Below are positions 8,728 through 19,084 of a DNA stretch of 64,000 bases, one piece after another. The translations under genes and the position numbers were made by a program. Source of the DNA: Melioribacteraceae bacterium 4301-Me (GTDB lineage: Bacteria > Bacteroidota > Ignavibacteria > Ignavibacteriales > Melioribacteraceae); the NCBI GenBank assembly GCA_041538185.1, contig JBGORM010000001.1, positions 1 through 64,000 of the forward strand, read 5' to 3'. How positions within the stretch are numbered: the stretch's first letter is position 1; each line of letters begins with the position of its first letter. Below the pieces are notes generated by a model, which was not told the origin of the DNA, did no database searches, and saw only the letters and a list, made by a program, of their open reading frames with translations.

Positions 8728-9175
8728 AGTTTATTAACCCCCTTTACTAAAATTTTAGACGCTACATAATCTAAAATGTTTTGAGAAGTTATTATTGTTT
8801 AAATAAAATATATAAGTTAAATCCTAAAAATTTATTAGAACAAATTTTTTCCTGAAATACAATATAAATTAATTCCGATAAAATGAGTGAAGAGCAGAAA
8901 GTTATTATATTATTACTCAAACAGTTGCTTAAATTTAGTTGCAGGTGTAAATCCCAATTGCAAATTTTTCATTGAAAAATGGTTGAAATTGTAAAATATT
9001 CCTTGTGAGTTTTAGATTTGATAGATTATTTTATTTTGCATAAAGTTTTATATAGCTACTGATACAGTAAATAAAAAAAGGCATTCAATTTTGGAAAATT
9101 ATCCTCTATTTTGTTTTCTACATTGAAATAGCTTTATATCTTATTTATTTTTCAAGAAGTTAAAAAAATGAATAC
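8728..9175. other. intergenic region between divergent pspC-like and nadE genes
   Basis: No convincing gene. A 30-codon reading frame at 8883-8975 (starting MSEEQKVIILLLKQ) has no ribosome binding site and a cysteine-rich tail unlike a real product. The only small structure seen is TTTTCATTGAAAA near 8970. The region must hold two divergent promoters, but I could not place them with confidence. Confidence 0.5.
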
Positions 9176-10819
9176 ATGAAAATTGCAGTTTGTCAATTTA
9201 ATCCAATTATAGGCGATTTAGAATACAATAAAGCGCAAATAATAGAAGGATATCAAAAAGCAATAAAAGATAAAGCTGAAATTGCTGTTTTCCCTGAATT
9301 AGCATTATGTGGGTACCCACCTCAGGACCTTGTAGAAAAGCAAGAATTTAGAGATGCAGTGAGGAAAAAATCTGAAGAAATTGCTTCTGTTACAAAATCG
9401 ACCGCTTTAATTTTTGGTTCAATAACTGAGGATTATGAGGTTAATGTTGGTACTGGAATCTATAACTCGGCTGTACTTTGTTTTAACGGCAGGATTCAGT
9501 TTATACAGAACAAGACCTTAATTCCCAATTATGATGTTTTTGATGAGGTCCGTTATTTTGAACCTGCCAAAGATGTTTTTGTATTTGAGTTCGGCGGGGA
9601 AAAACTTGGCATTTCAATTTGTGAAGATATTTGGAACGACGCCGATTATTGGAAAAAAAGATTATATCCAATTGATCCGATAAAAAAATTACTTCACAAA
9701 GGTGCTTCCATTTTAATTAACATATCTGCAAGCCCTTATGCTTACGGCAAAAGAAAAGAAAGATATATGATGTTGAAGACATTGACTAGTGACGAGAAAA
9801 TTCCTTTAGTTTATGCATGTTCTGTTGGCTCTCAAACCGATTTAATTTTTGATGGTGCTAGTATGTGTTTCAATAAAAAAGGGAACTTGGTTAAAATGGG
9901 AAAGTTTTTTCATGAAGATTATTTTATTTACGACACTAATGAGAATTTTAATGATGAAATTGTAGAGGTGGAAAGAAGTTTTGAAGAAGAAGTTTTAGAT
10001 GCATTAATTTTAGGCTTAAGAGATTATGCTGTGAAAACTGGATTTAAAAAAGCGCTTATTGGATTGAGCGGTGGAATCGATTCAGCGCTGGTCACTTACA
10101 TTGCGGTGCAAGCTTTGGGTAAAGATAATGTTCATGTTGTTCTCATGCCATCTAAATATTCTAGTACTGGGAGTATTAAAGATTCTGAAAAATTGATAAA
10201 AAATCTTGGAATCTCTTTTGATAAAATTACCATCCAACCTGTGGTAGATAAAATTCTTGAGGTATTAAAACCAGCATTTAACAATAAACAAGAAGATATT
10301 ACCGAAGAAAATATCCAATCGAGGGTTCGAGGTGTTTATTTAATGGCTTTATCTAATAAACATGGCTACTTGCTTTGTGCAACTGGAAATAAATCAGAGC
10401 TAGCAACTGGTTACGCTACTTTATACGGAGATATGTGTGGTGCCGTTTCAGTTATTGGTGATGTCTACAAAACCCAAGTTTACAAAATAGCTAAGTTCAT
10501 AAATCGAGAAAAAGAAATTATTCCCAATGAAATTATTCAGAAGACTCCTTCAGCAGAATTAAAACCTTTACAAACTGACCAAGATACTTTACCTCCTTAC
10601 GAGATTCTTGATGTAATCTTAAAAATGTACCTTGAAGACTATAAAGAATATAATGAAATAGTAGGAATTGTGAAGAATGAAGAATTAGTAAAAAAAGTAT
10701 TGCGTATGGTAGATTTGAACGAATTTAAAAGAAAACAAGCTGCGCCAGTGCTTCGTGTTTCAACAAAAGCTTTCGGATATGGAAGGCGTTATCCAATTGT
10801 TCAAGGATGGAGGAGGTAA
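9176..10819 (+). CDS. nadE: glutamine-dependent NAD+ synthetase
   Basis: The 547-residue two-domain enzyme makes NAD+ from nicotinic acid adenine dinucleotide using glutamine. The N-terminal nitrilase-type glutaminase domain carries the catalytic triad E41 (FPELALCGYPPQ), K113 (NKTLIPNYDVF) and C149 (ISICEDIWN). The C-terminal synthetase has the PP-loop SGGIDS at 298-303 and the ATGNKSELATGY segment. The length fits the short bacterial fused form. Nicotinamide and nicotinate salvage genes (pncA, pncB) occur at 49.2-51.2 kb in this window and would feed the same pathway. Confidence 0.96.
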   Translation: MKIAVCQFNPIIGDLEYNKAQIIEGYQKAIKDKAEIAVFPELALCGYPPQDLVEKQEFRDAVRKKSEEIASVTKSTALIFGSITEDYEVNVGTGIYNSAVLCFNGRIQFIQNKTLIPNYDVFDEVRYFEPAKDVFVFEFGGEKLGISICEDIWNDADYWKKRLYPIDPIKKLLHKGASILINISASPYAYGKRKERYMMLKTLTSDEKIPLVYACSVGSQTDLIFDGASMCFNKKGNLVKMGKFFHEDYFIYDTNENFNDEIVEVERSFEEEVLDALILGLRDYAVKTGFKKALIGLSGGIDSALVTYIAVQALGKDNVHVVLMPSKYSSTGSIKDSEKLIKNLGISFDKITIQPVVDKILEVLKPAFNNKQEDITEENIQSRVRGVYLMALSNKHGYLLCATGNKSELATGYATLYGDMCGAVSVIGDVYKTQVYKIAKFINREKEIIPNEIIQKTPSAELKPLQTDQDTLPPYEILDVILKMYLEDYKEYNEIVGIVKNEELVKKVLRMVDLNEFKRKQAAPVLRVSTKAFGYGRRYPIVQGWRR

Positions 10820-10864
10820 ATTACTCAAATAATTTTTCAAGTTTAGATTTAAGGGATTAACATT

Positions 10865-12643
10865 ATGAGAAAGATAAATCAGTTTATATTTTTTGTATTA
10901 ATAGGATTTGGTTTGAGCTTTGCTCAATTTAGTACTAAATCAAACATTGTTAGAATCAACATATATAAATCTTTTGACAAAGTGCATCCGCGCTCTCAAT
11001 TAAAGTTAGCTGTTGCTGCTGATATTGATTCGTCATTTCATATCAATTCCAACAAACCGCATGAAGACTTTTTAATTGCTACACAAATAAAAATAAACAG
11101 TGACACTTTTAAGGTAATTAAAATTGAGTACCCAAAAGCACAAGATATAAAATTGAGTTTTTCTGAAAAACCTGTCTCCGTTTATCAAGGTAAAGTGTTG
11201 TTTGGGGTTTTAATTCAAGTGCCAGATTCACTTGAACCTGGTAGTTACAAAATTCCAGTTGAAATGACATATCAAGCATGTAATGATCAGTCATGTTTAC
11301 CGCCTGCTAACTTGAAAAGCGAGGTTGAAATTTTAGTAGTTAATAACAAAACTCAAATTAACGAAATTAATGCTGATATCTTTTCCAAACTAAATTTGAG
11401 TTACCAGAACAGCCCTTCTAATGTTGCTTTTAGTACTGCCCAGAAAGGTTCTGTTTCAGAAGTGCTTGAGTCAAGTGGAATTATCTTAAGTCTTTTAATA
11501 GTTTTTATTGGCGGATTAGCACTTAACTTAACACCATGCGTTTATCCTTTAGTGCCAATTACTATTGGTTATTTTGGTGGTCAAAGCGAAGGTAAAACGA
11601 AAAGGCTAATCTTATTAGGCTTGTTGTATGTTTTAGGAATGGCACTTACTTATTCAGTAATTGGAGTTGTTACTGCTTTAAGCGGGGCAGTTTTCGGGAC
11701 TTTGTTACAAAATACTTTTGTATTAATTGGGATAGCACTAGTATTAGTAGTCTTATCACTTAGTATGTTTGGTGTTTATGAATTTAAGCTGCCTGATAAA
11801 TGGGTTGCTAAAGCTGGCAATGCAAAAGCTGGCACCTTTGGTGCTTTTTTTATGGGATTGACTATGGGAATTGTTGCTGCCCCGTGTATAGGGCCTTTTA
11901 TTTTAGGGTTAGTTACTTATGTAGCTAGCAGAGGCGATGTTTTTTATGGGTTTCTGCTATTTTTTGTAATGGCTTTGGGTTTGGGTCTTCCTTATTTATT
12001 TCTTGCGATATTTTCTGGCAAGATAAAAAAGCTCCCACGCGCTGGCGATTGGATGGAAGCAGTTAAGCATATCTTTGGTTTTTTGCTTTTAGGCATGGCA
12101 ATTTACTTTATCGCTCCTATTTTCCCTAAAGCTTTTAACTCATACTTACTGCCTGCTTTTATGTTTTTTGCTGCTTTTTGGCTTTTATTTATTGATAAAA
12201 TGGCAAATAATGTAAAAGGGTTTCGAATTTTTAAAATAATTTTTTCAATAGTAATTATGTTGATTTCCGTTTATGCTATGCTGCCTTCGTCTAAAAATGA
12301 ACCTGAATGGGTCAAATTTTCAAATGAAAAATATTCTCAGGCAATTAATCAAAAGCAAAAAATTATATTAGACTTTTATGCCGATTGGTGTATTCCATGT
12401 AAAGAGTTAGATGCCTCAACATTTAGCGATTCAAGAGTTATTAAAGAGAGCAGCAGCTTTAAAATGTTTAAGGTTGATATGACAAAAACAGCTTCTGAAG
12501 AGACCGAATCATTAAGGAAACAATTTAATATTATAGGTATGCCGACAGTAATATTTATAAATTCAAACGGAGAAGAGGTAAAAAGATTGACAGGCTTTGT
12601 AAACGCCGATGAATTTTTATCGATAATGAAGCAGGTCAATTAA
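10865..12643 (+). CDS. DsbD-like thiol:disulfide interchange protein
   Basis: The 592-residue protein moves reducing equivalents from cytoplasmic thioredoxin across the inner membrane. Domains in order: signal peptide (about 1-20), an N-terminal DsbD-alpha-like periplasmic domain with QACNDQSCLPP, eight membrane helices with the paired cysteines LTPCVYP and AAPCIGP, and a C-terminal thioredoxin domain with WCIPC at about 508-512. This matches full-length DsbD. Likely clients are periplasmic c-type cytochromes, of which several are encoded in the window. Confidence 0.9.
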   Translation: MRKINQFIFFVLIGFGLSFAQFSTKSNIVRINIYKSFDKVHPRSQLKLAVAADIDSSFHINSNKPHEDFLIATQIKINSDTFKVIKIEYPKAQDIKLSFSEKPVSVYQGKVLFGVLIQVPDSLEPGSYKIPVEMTYQACNDQSCLPPANLKSEVEILVVNNKTQINEINADIFSKLNLSYQNSPSNVAFSTAQKGSVSEVLESSGIILSLLIVFIGGLALNLTPCVYPLVPITIGYFGGQSEGKTKRLILLGLLYVLGMALTYSVIGVVTALSGAVFGTLLQNTFVLIGIALVLVVLSLSMFGVYEFKLPDKWVAKAGNAKAGTFGAFFMGLTMGIVAAPCIGPFILGLVTYVASRGDVFYGFLLFFVMALGLGLPYLFLAIFSGKIKKLPRAGDWMEAVKHIFGFLLLGMAIYFIAPIFPKAFNSYLLPAFMFFAAFWLLFIDKMANNVKGFRIFKIIFSIVIMLISVYAMLPSSKNEPEWVKFSNEKYSQAINQKQKIILDFYADWCIPCKELDASTFSDSRVIKESSSFKMFKVDMTKTASEETESLRKQFNIIGMPTVIFINSNGEEVKRLTGFVNADEFLSIMKQVN

Positions 12644-12727
12644 CAATAAATTGCTAATCTTTAACGGCATTCATATTTTTAAGTACTAAAATAAATGTTA
12701 AACATCATATAGGTATTAAAAGAGGAA

Positions 12728-14587
12728 ATGGAAAAAGAAAAAACAACAGAAAAGGAAATTCAGAATCTTAACGAAGTAACAGTAAGATTTGCCGGTGATT
12801 CTGGAGACGGGATGCAATTAACCGGGACCCAATTTAGCGATACTACTGCTTTATTTGGTAATGACTTGGGTACTTTACCCGATTATCCAGCAGAAATTAG
12901 AGCTCCTGCTGGTACTTTATATGGAGTTAGTGGTTTTCAAGTTCATTTTAGCTCCGAAGATATTCATACACCAGGAGATACACCTGATGTTCTAGTAGCT
13001 ATGAACCCTGCCGCATTAAAAATTAATTTAAAAGATCTCAAACCGAATGGGATGATTATTGCAAATACAGATTCATTTGATATGAAAAATTTGAAAATGG
13101 CAGGTTATGATAGCAATCCTTTAGAAGATGGCTCACTGTCAAACTACAAAGTGTTTCCAGTGCCAATAACTTCTTTAACTTCTAATGCGTTAAAGGAAAG
13201 TACACTTTCCACAAAAGAAATTACCCGTTGTAAAAACTTTTTTGCACTGGGTTTAACTTACTGGTTGTTTAATAGACCAATAGAACCAACTTTAGAATGG
13301 ATTAAAGATAAATTTTCAAAAAGACCAGAGCTTGTTGAAGCTAATTCAACTGCATTAAAAGCTGGTTATTACTTTGGTGATTCAACAGAAATTTTCACTA
13401 CAAGATATCAAGTTGAACCTGCACATTTACCTAAAGGAACTTATAGAAATATTTCTGGCAACGAAGCAATTGCATTAGGATTTGTAGCAGCGTCTCTAAA
13501 AAGCAATCTGCCACTTTTTTTAGGTTCATATCCTATTACTCCAGCATCTGATATTTTACACTATTTAAGTACTTATAAAAATTATGGTGTAAAAACATTT
13601 CAAGCGGAAGATGAAATAGCAGGAATTACCGCTGCTATTGGTGCAGCCTATGGCGGTTCATTGGCAATTACAACTACCAGCGGTCCTGGCATGGCTCTTA
13701 AAACTGAAGCAATGGGTTTGGCAGTTATGACTGAGTTGCCTGTGGTAATAATTAATATTCAGAGAGGTGGGCCCAGCACAGGTTTGCCAACTAAGACAGA
13801 ACAAGCAGATTTGTTCCAAGCAGTTTTTGGACGAAATGGTGAGGCGCCTATACCTGTTCTTGCTACTTCAACCCCAAGTGATTGCTTTTATATGGCCATA
13901 GAAGCAGCAAGAATTGCGATTAAATATATGACGCCTGTTATTTTACTGAGCGATGGTTACATTGCCAATGGTTCTGAACCATGGCGGTTACCAAAACCAG
14001 AGGAGATAGCTGATATACCAGTGAAATTTGTTAAAGATAAAGAGGGATTTGCTCCCTATAACAGAAATGAATATTTAGCTAGACCATGGGCAGTACCTGG
14101 TACTCCTGGTTTGGAACATAGAATTGGCGGTCTTGAAAAAGCTCATATCACAGGTAATGTGAGTTATGATCCCGAAAATCATGAATTTATGGTTCGCTTA
14201 AGAGCTCGTAAAGTTCAAAATGTTCAGAATGATATACCAGATTTGACCGTTATTGGTGAGCAAGAAGGTGAACTGCTTGTTCTTGGCTGGGGCGGTACTT
14301 ATGGCGCTATTACCGAGGCAGTTAAAAAAGCACAAAAAGATGGATTGAAAGTATCTCAAGCACATCTTAAATACCTTTTCCCAATGCCTAAGAATACAAA
14401 AGATGTATTAAAAAGATTTAAGAAAATTTTAATACCAGAATTAAATTTAGGTCAACTTGCAACTATTATAAGAGCACAGTTTTTGGTTGAACCAATTTCA
14501 CTGACTAAAATTAAAGGCTTGCCTTTTAAGACAAGTGAGGTATATAACAAAATAAAAGAAATTTTTGGAGGCAATAATGGAAGATAG
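12728..14587 (+). CDS. korA: 2-oxoacid:ferredoxin oxidoreductase, alpha subunit (gamma-alpha fusion)
   Basis: The 619-residue subunit begins with the gamma-type domain (VRFAGDSGDGMQLTGTQF). The pyrimidine-binding alpha domain follows (GSYPITPASDILHYL at about 262-276), then EDEIAGITAAIGAAYGG and TTSGPGMALKTEAMGLA. With KorB it forms the cytoplasmic enzyme that interconverts 2-oxoglutarate (or a related 2-oxoacid) and its acyl-CoA using ferredoxin and thiamine diphosphate. Substrate specificity between 2-oxoglutarate and other 2-oxoacids is not decided by sequence alone. It overlaps korB by 11 nt. Confidence 0.92.
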   Translation: MEKEKTTEKEIQNLNEVTVRFAGDSGDGMQLTGTQFSDTTALFGNDLGTLPDYPAEIRAPAGTLYGVSGFQVHFSSEDIHTPGDTPDVLVAMNPAALKINLKDLKPNGMIIANTDSFDMKNLKMAGYDSNPLEDGSLSNYKVFPVPITSLTSNALKESTLSTKEITRCKNFFALGLTYWLFNRPIEPTLEWIKDKFSKRPELVEANSTALKAGYYFGDSTEIFTTRYQVEPAHLPKGTYRNISGNEAIALGFVAASLKSNLPLFLGSYPITPASDILHYLSTYKNYGVKTFQAEDEIAGITAAIGAAYGGSLAITTTSGPGMALKTEAMGLAVMTELPVVIINIQRGGPSTGLPTKTEQADLFQAVFGRNGEAPIPVLATSTPSDCFYMAIEAARIAIKYMTPVILLSDGYIANGSEPWRLPKPEEIADIPVKFVKDKEGFAPYNRNEYLARPWAVPGTPGLEHRIGGLEKAHITGNVSYDPENHEFMVRLRARKVQNVQNDIPDLTVIGEQEGELLVLGWGGTYGAITEAVKKAQKDGLKVSQAHLKYLFPMPKNTKDVLKRFKKILIPELNLGQLATIIRAQFLVEPISLTKIKGLPFKTSEVYNKIKEIFGGNNGR

Positions 14588-15611
14588 TATAGATGTTAAA
14601 GAAGTAAAACTTACTGCAAAGGACTTTGCTTCAGATCAGGATGTTAGATGGTGTCCAGGTTGTGGCGATTATTCTATCCTAGCACAAGTACAAAGAACTT
14701 TTCCCGATATTGGTGTGAAAAAAGAGAATATAGTATGGGTTTCTGGAATTGGTTGTTCCAGCCGCTTTCCTTATTATATGAGCACTTACGGTTTCCATGG
14801 AATTCACGGTAGAGCACCAGCTATTGCCACAGGGTTAAAAGTAGCTAGACCGGATCTTTCTGTATGGGTAGCGACAGGTGATGGAGATTTGCTTAGTATA
14901 GGTGGTAATCATTTTATTCATGCTTGTAGAAAGAATGTAGATTTAAAGATTCTTCTCTTCAATAATAGAATTTATGGATTAACTAAAGGTCAATATTCGC
15001 CCACTTCAGAAAAAGGTAAGATCACTAAAAGTACCCCTTTCGGAAGTGTTGATTATCCATTTAATCCTATCTCCTTAGCTCTTGGTGCAGAAGCTACATT
15101 TGTTGCTCGTACAATTGACCGTGAGCCAAAACATATGCAAGAAATGATTAAACGTGCCGCAGCTCATAAGGGAATTGCATTTATAGAGGTATTTCAAAAC
15201 TGCAATATTTTTAACGACGGCGCATACGAATTACTCACTGATAAAGAGACTAAAGCGGATAATGTGGTTATACTTGAACATAATAAACCTCTTGTATTTG
15301 GTAAGGAAGGTAATAAGGGTATCAAATTAGATGGCTTTAAACCTGTAGTGGTTGATTTGACAGACGGCAAATATTCAGTTAATGATCTTTGGGTCCATGA
15401 TGAGCACGATGAAAGTCCAGCAAGAGCATTTATTCTATCTCAGTTTACCGAAATTCCTAATATGCCAACTCCTATTGGTGTTTTTCGTGCAATTATTAAG
15501 GAAACTTACGATGCTGGAGTTGAAGATCAGATAAAAAGAATTACTGAGAAAAAAGGTAAGGGCGATTTAAAATCACTTTTGTATAGCGGCAATACCTGGG
15601 AAGTGAACTAG
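14577..15611 (+). CDS. korB: 2-oxoacid:ferredoxin oxidoreductase, beta subunit
   Basis: This thiamine-diphosphate-binding subunit has a CPGCG motif at 26-30, the TPP motif starting GDGDLLSIGG and ending LLFNNRIYGLTKGQYSPTS. GIGCSSR and HGRAPAIATG are typical of the KorB/OorB type. I chose ATG 14577, preceded by GGAGG at 14567-14571 with 5 nt spacing; an upstream in-frame TTG at 14565 is unneeded. The gene starts inside korA and ends the operon at a strong terminator. Confidence 0.93.
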   Translation: MEDSIDVKEVKLTAKDFASDQDVRWCPGCGDYSILAQVQRTFPDIGVKKENIVWVSGIGCSSRFPYYMSTYGFHGIHGRAPAIATGLKVARPDLSVWVATGDGDLLSIGGNHFIHACRKNVDLKILLFNNRIYGLTKGQYSPTSEKGKITKSTPFGSVDYPFNPISLALGAEATFVARTIDREPKHMQEMIKRAAAHKGIAFIEVFQNCNIFNDGAYELLTDKETKADNVVILEHNKPLVFGKEGNKGIKLDGFKPVVVDLTDGKYSVNDLWVHDEHDESPARAFILSQFTEIPNMPTPIGVFRAIIKETYDAGVEDQIKRITEKKGKGDLKSLLYSGNTWEVN

Positions 15612-15629
15612 TAATTTTATAATTTCTTT

Positions 15630-15660
15630 AAGGGCGAAGAGATTAACTTCGCCCTTTTTA
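15630..15660 (+). terminator. intrinsic terminator after korAB
   Basis: Perfect 10-bp stem AAGGGCGAAG/CTTCGCCCTT with an 11-nt loop, followed by a T run, 18 nt after the korB stop codon. Confidence 0.92.
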
Positions 15661-15741
15661 TTTAGATTGGCTGAAATATCTCGTGCTTCTTACTAATTTA
15701 TTTTTGTGGAATTTTTTGACTACTAATAGAAATACAGTTTA

Positions 15742-16722
15742 ATGGACGATTTCCAAAAGCTCAAACAAATAATTTTTTCAAATAGATCTTTTTTGCTAAC
15801 TACACATATTAACCCAGATGCTGATGCTATTGGTTCCCAATTAGCCTTTTACGAAATATTGAGAAAATTAAACAAAGAAGTCTTTGCTGTTAACCATAGT
15901 TCAACTCCTTATTTTTTACAATTCCTTGATAGTAATAACGTAATAGAAAAGTTTGACCAACAAAATCATTCTCAACTTTTTCAAAAGGTTGATGTAATTA
16001 TTTTGCTTGATCTTAACCAAACTAATAGAATTGTTAAGATGGAAAATTACTTTCGAGAGTTTGCTGGGATAAAAGTTTGTATTGACCATCACCAAGACCC
16101 TGAGAATGCATTCGACTACATATTTGGCAACACAGAATATTCTGCCACAGGAGAAATAATCTATGATTTTATAAAATCAACAAAAATTGTAGAACTTGAT
16201 TATAACATTGCAGTACAATTATATACCGCAATAATGACAGATACCGGCTCATTTAGATTCGAAAGGACAACCTCAAAAGTTCATTTGATAGCTGCAGAAT
16301 TATTAGAATATGGAGTTAATCCCACTGAAATATACGATAAAATATATAGTCAGAATCATTTTAGTAAAATTAAACTTTTAGGAGAAGCACTAAAAACAAT
16401 TCAGCTTGATGATACTAAACAAATAGCTTATATGATAATTACCAATACTGATATTAAAAACACTGGTGCTGACGAATCTGAAGTCGATGGTTTTGTAAAT
16501 TTTTGTTTATCAATTGAGGGAGTTAAGATTGGTATTTTATTTTTTGAATTAAAAGATGGAATTAAAGTTAGCTTTCGTTCCAAAGGGAAAATTCCAGTTA
16601 ATAAATTGGCTGCCGAATTTAACGGTGGGGGTCATTTAAATGCAAGCGGCACTAGGCTCTTTAACGTTACTATTGAGGAGTACCTGCCAAAAATTATTAA
16701 AGCAGCTCAAAATTATTTGTAA
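15742..16722 (+). CDS. nrnA: DHH/DHHA1 phosphoesterase (NrnA-type oligoribonuclease/pAp phosphatase)
   Basis: The 326-residue protein has the DHH-family metal motifs: HINPDADAIGSQ near the N-terminus, LLDLNQTNRI, and CIDHHQDPENAF. The DHHA1 substrate domain ends with GGGHLNASGTRL. Members of this size degrade short RNA oligonucleotides and dephosphorylate 3'-phosphoadenosine 5'-phosphate, replacing Orn in many phyla. It sits 14 nt upstream of pepA with AGAGGAAA between them, so it is probably co-transcribed. Confidence 0.9.
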   Translation: MDDFQKLKQIIFSNRSFLLTTHINPDADAIGSQLAFYEILRKLNKEVFAVNHSSTPYFLQFLDSNNVIEKFDQQNHSQLFQKVDVIILLDLNQTNRIVKMENYFREFAGIKVCIDHHQDPENAFDYIFGNTEYSATGEIIYDFIKSTKIVELDYNIAVQLYTAIMTDTGSFRFERTTSKVHLIAAELLEYGVNPTEIYDKIYSQNHFSKIKLLGEALKTIQLDDTKQIAYMIITNTDIKNTGADESEVDGFVNFCLSIEGVKIGILFFELKDGIKVSFRSKGKIPVNKLAAEFNGGGHLNASGTRLFNVTIEEYLPKIIKAAQNYL

Positions 16723-16736
16723 AAAAAGAGGAAATT

Positions 16737-18230
16737 ATGTTGTTCAAACTAAATTTTGCTTCCTATAAGGATGTTGTGAAGCTTGAAAGATATTCTGCTT
16801 TAGTAAAGTTTATATCTACAGATGAAAATGTAAAGAAAGAATTAGAACTATTTGAAGATAAAGTTAGCATTAAACTCAGTAGTCTGCAAAGAAAAATCTT
16901 TTTAGATGAGAAAACTAATTCAATTGTTTTAAATAACTCACTTAAAGAACCATCGGTTGTATACCTTTATAAGGTAAATATTAAAAAAAATTTCACAGTA
17001 GATTATTTTAGAAATATCTTAGCGGGATTAACTCAATCATTAAAAAACTCTGGCCTAAGTTCTTTGAATATTCTTGTGCCTGATTATCACTTATATGATA
17101 AATACTTCGATAAAGAATATTATTACCAAACGTTTTTAGAGGGTATATGGTTAGGTAACTATACTTTTGATAAATACTTAAGTGAAAAAGAAAACCCCAA
17201 AAAATTAATCGTTAACTTGTACTCGTCAGATTATATTATAATAAAACGCATCATTAAAGTAACTGAACATATAATGCAATCTGTATATTTTGCAAGAGAT
17301 TTGGTAAACGAACCGGCAGTAGCTTTAACACCAATGGAATTAGCTAAGCGCACAAAGATTGAGCTTACTAAAAGAAATGTTAATGTAAAAATTTTCGATA
17401 AGAGGGAACTTCAAAAAAGAAAAATGGGAGCTATTTTAGCGGTTGGAGGCTCAAGCATAAACCAACCGTGTTTAATAGTTATGCACTATAAGCCTAAAAG
17501 AAAAGCCAAGAAAAAAATTGTATTAGTTGGAAAAGGTGTAACATACGATTCGGGTGGCTTGTCAATTAAACCTACTTCAGGTATGATCGAAATGAAGGCT
17601 GATATGGCAGGCGGTGCTTTGGTAATTGGTATAATGAGAGCAATTGCTTTGGCAAACTTGCCAATAGAAATAGTTGGCATTGTCCCCGCTGTTGAAAATA
17701 TGTTAGCCGGTGGTTCGTATAAGCCCGGCGACATTATTAAAACATCTAGTGGAAAGACAATAGAAGTTAAAGATACTGATGCTGAAGGGAGAATTATTTT
17801 AGCTGATGCACTTGAGTATGCTTCAAAACTAAAACCAGATCAAATAATTGACTTCGCAACATTAACCGGTGCATGTGTAGTTGCTTTAGGTGAAATTGCT
17901 GCTGGATTGATGACCGAAGATGATAATTTAGCTGAAGCTTTATTAAAAAGCAGCAACTTAACTTTTGAAAGAATATGGCGCCTCCCGTTTTGGAAAGATT
18001 ATAAAGACATGATAAAAAGTGACATTGCTGATGTAAGTAATTTAGGACCAAGATGGGGAGGAGCAATTACCGCCGGCAAATTCTTGGAACATTTTGTTGA
18101 TGAAAAAATTCCATGGGCACATTTAGATATTGCTGGACCTGCTATTAAACATAAATCAACAAATTATACCGAAAAATACGATACGGGATTTGGAATTAGA
18201 TTAATGTTCGACTATTTGTCAAAAATTTAA
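16737..18230 (+). CDS. pepA: leucyl aminopeptidase (M17)
   Basis: The 497-residue cytosolic metallopeptidase has the di-metal site residues in VGKGVTYDSGGLSIKP, MKADMAGGA and the M17 signature DTDAEGRIILADAL (usually NTDAEGRL, so the first residue is Asp here). The catalytic Arg lies in that motif. The N-terminal macrodomain-like half is weakly conserved, as is normal. The length matches the family. It is second in a likely operon with nrnA. Confidence 0.93.
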   Translation: MLFKLNFASYKDVVKLERYSALVKFISTDENVKKELELFEDKVSIKLSSLQRKIFLDEKTNSIVLNNSLKEPSVVYLYKVNIKKNFTVDYFRNILAGLTQSLKNSGLSSLNILVPDYHLYDKYFDKEYYYQTFLEGIWLGNYTFDKYLSEKENPKKLIVNLYSSDYIIIKRIIKVTEHIMQSVYFARDLVNEPAVALTPMELAKRTKIELTKRNVNVKIFDKRELQKRKMGAILAVGGSSINQPCLIVMHYKPKRKAKKKIVLVGKGVTYDSGGLSIKPTSGMIEMKADMAGGALVIGIMRAIALANLPIEIVGIVPAVENMLAGGSYKPGDIIKTSSGKTIEVKDTDAEGRIILADALEYASKLKPDQIIDFATLTGACVVALGEIAAGLMTEDDNLAEALLKSSNLTFERIWRLPFWKDYKDMIKSDIADVSNLGPRWGGAITAGKFLEHFVDEKIPWAHLDIAGPAIKHKSTNYTEKYDTGFGIRLMFDYLSKI

Positions 18231-18395
18231 ATAAGGACCGCTTATATTACTTTTAAAAAATCTTTGATTTTAAGACAGTTGCGCATTAGAAAATTATCTA
18301 TTTACTTTTGCTTGCGACTTATCCACAGTCTTTATTTATCATGATTATTCACCACTTCATGGTGCTGCCTTTGCGTAATAATAATATTTTTGGTG

Positions 18396-19079
18396 TTAAT
18401 TATACGGCTGTATTAATTGTCCATCTTTCATTTGTAATATATAATCACCTAACTGCACGAGGTCAGGATTATGGGTTACAAGCAAAAAAGTAAGTCCAAG
18501 CTTCTCTTTAAGCTCGATAAATAATTTGTGAATAACCTCGCTGTTTGTAGAATCTAAATTCCCGGTTGGCTCGTCAGCAAAGATAATTGATGGGTTGTTT
18601 GCAAGCGCTCTTGCAATGGCTACTTTCTGCTGCTCACCACCAGAAAGTTCTGATGGTTTATGATCATGCCTGTTATTAAGCCCAACTAAACTAAGTAGTT
18701 CTTTTGCTTTTTGCATAGCTTTAGTCTTACTTACTTCTGCAATCATCATTGGTATTGCAACATTTTCGACTGCTGTAAATTCAGGCAATAAGTGATGAAA
18801 CTGAAAAACAAAACCAATATTTTGATTTCTAAAACGAGATAGACTTTGGTCGTCTAATGAAAAAATATCCGTATCTTTTATAATAACTCTTCCACTATCC
18901 GGTACATCCAAGCCGCCGAGAATATGAAGCAAAGTGCTTTTGCCGGCTCCAGAAGCTCCTTCGATTATGGTAATTTTATTTTCTATTAGCGAAAAAGAAA
19001 TTCCTTTTAAAACTTCTAATTTTTTGTTATTAGTAGCTTTTAAGAATGATTTGTGAATATTTTCTGCTTGTAATATCAT
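18396..19079 (-). CDS. lolD: LolD-type ABC transporter ATP-binding protein
   Basis: The 227-residue ATPase has Walker [10 protein letters not shown] at 41-49, the Q-loop in [17 protein letters not shown], signature [15 protein letters not shown] and Walker [14 protein letters not shown]. The H-loop is [18 protein letters not shown] is characteristic of LolD. With the two adjacent permeases it would extract lipoproteins from the inner membrane for delivery to the outer membrane. It is last in a three-gene operon. Confidence 0.9.
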   Translation of the reverse strand: MILQAENIHKSFLKATNNKKLEVLKGISFSLIENKITIIEGASGAGKSTLLHILGGLDVPDSGRVIIKDTDIFSLDDQSLSRFRNQNIGFVFQFHHLLPEFTAVENVAIPMMIAEVSKTKAMQKAKELLSLVGLNNRHDHKPSELSGGEQQKVAIARALANNPSIIFADEPTGNLDSTNSEVIHKLFIELKEKLGLTFLLVTHNPDLVQLGDYILQMKDGQLIQPYN

Positions 19080-19084
19080 TTAAT

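Noticed and set aside
8883..8975. 30-codon frame starting MSEEQKVIILLLKQ
   Set aside because: No ribosome binding site, odd cysteine/arginine-rich tail, and no recognisable family.
17794..18066. 90-codon minus-strand frame inside pepA
   Set aside because: Shadow of the pepA coding frame with low-complexity His/Leu/Gln composition.
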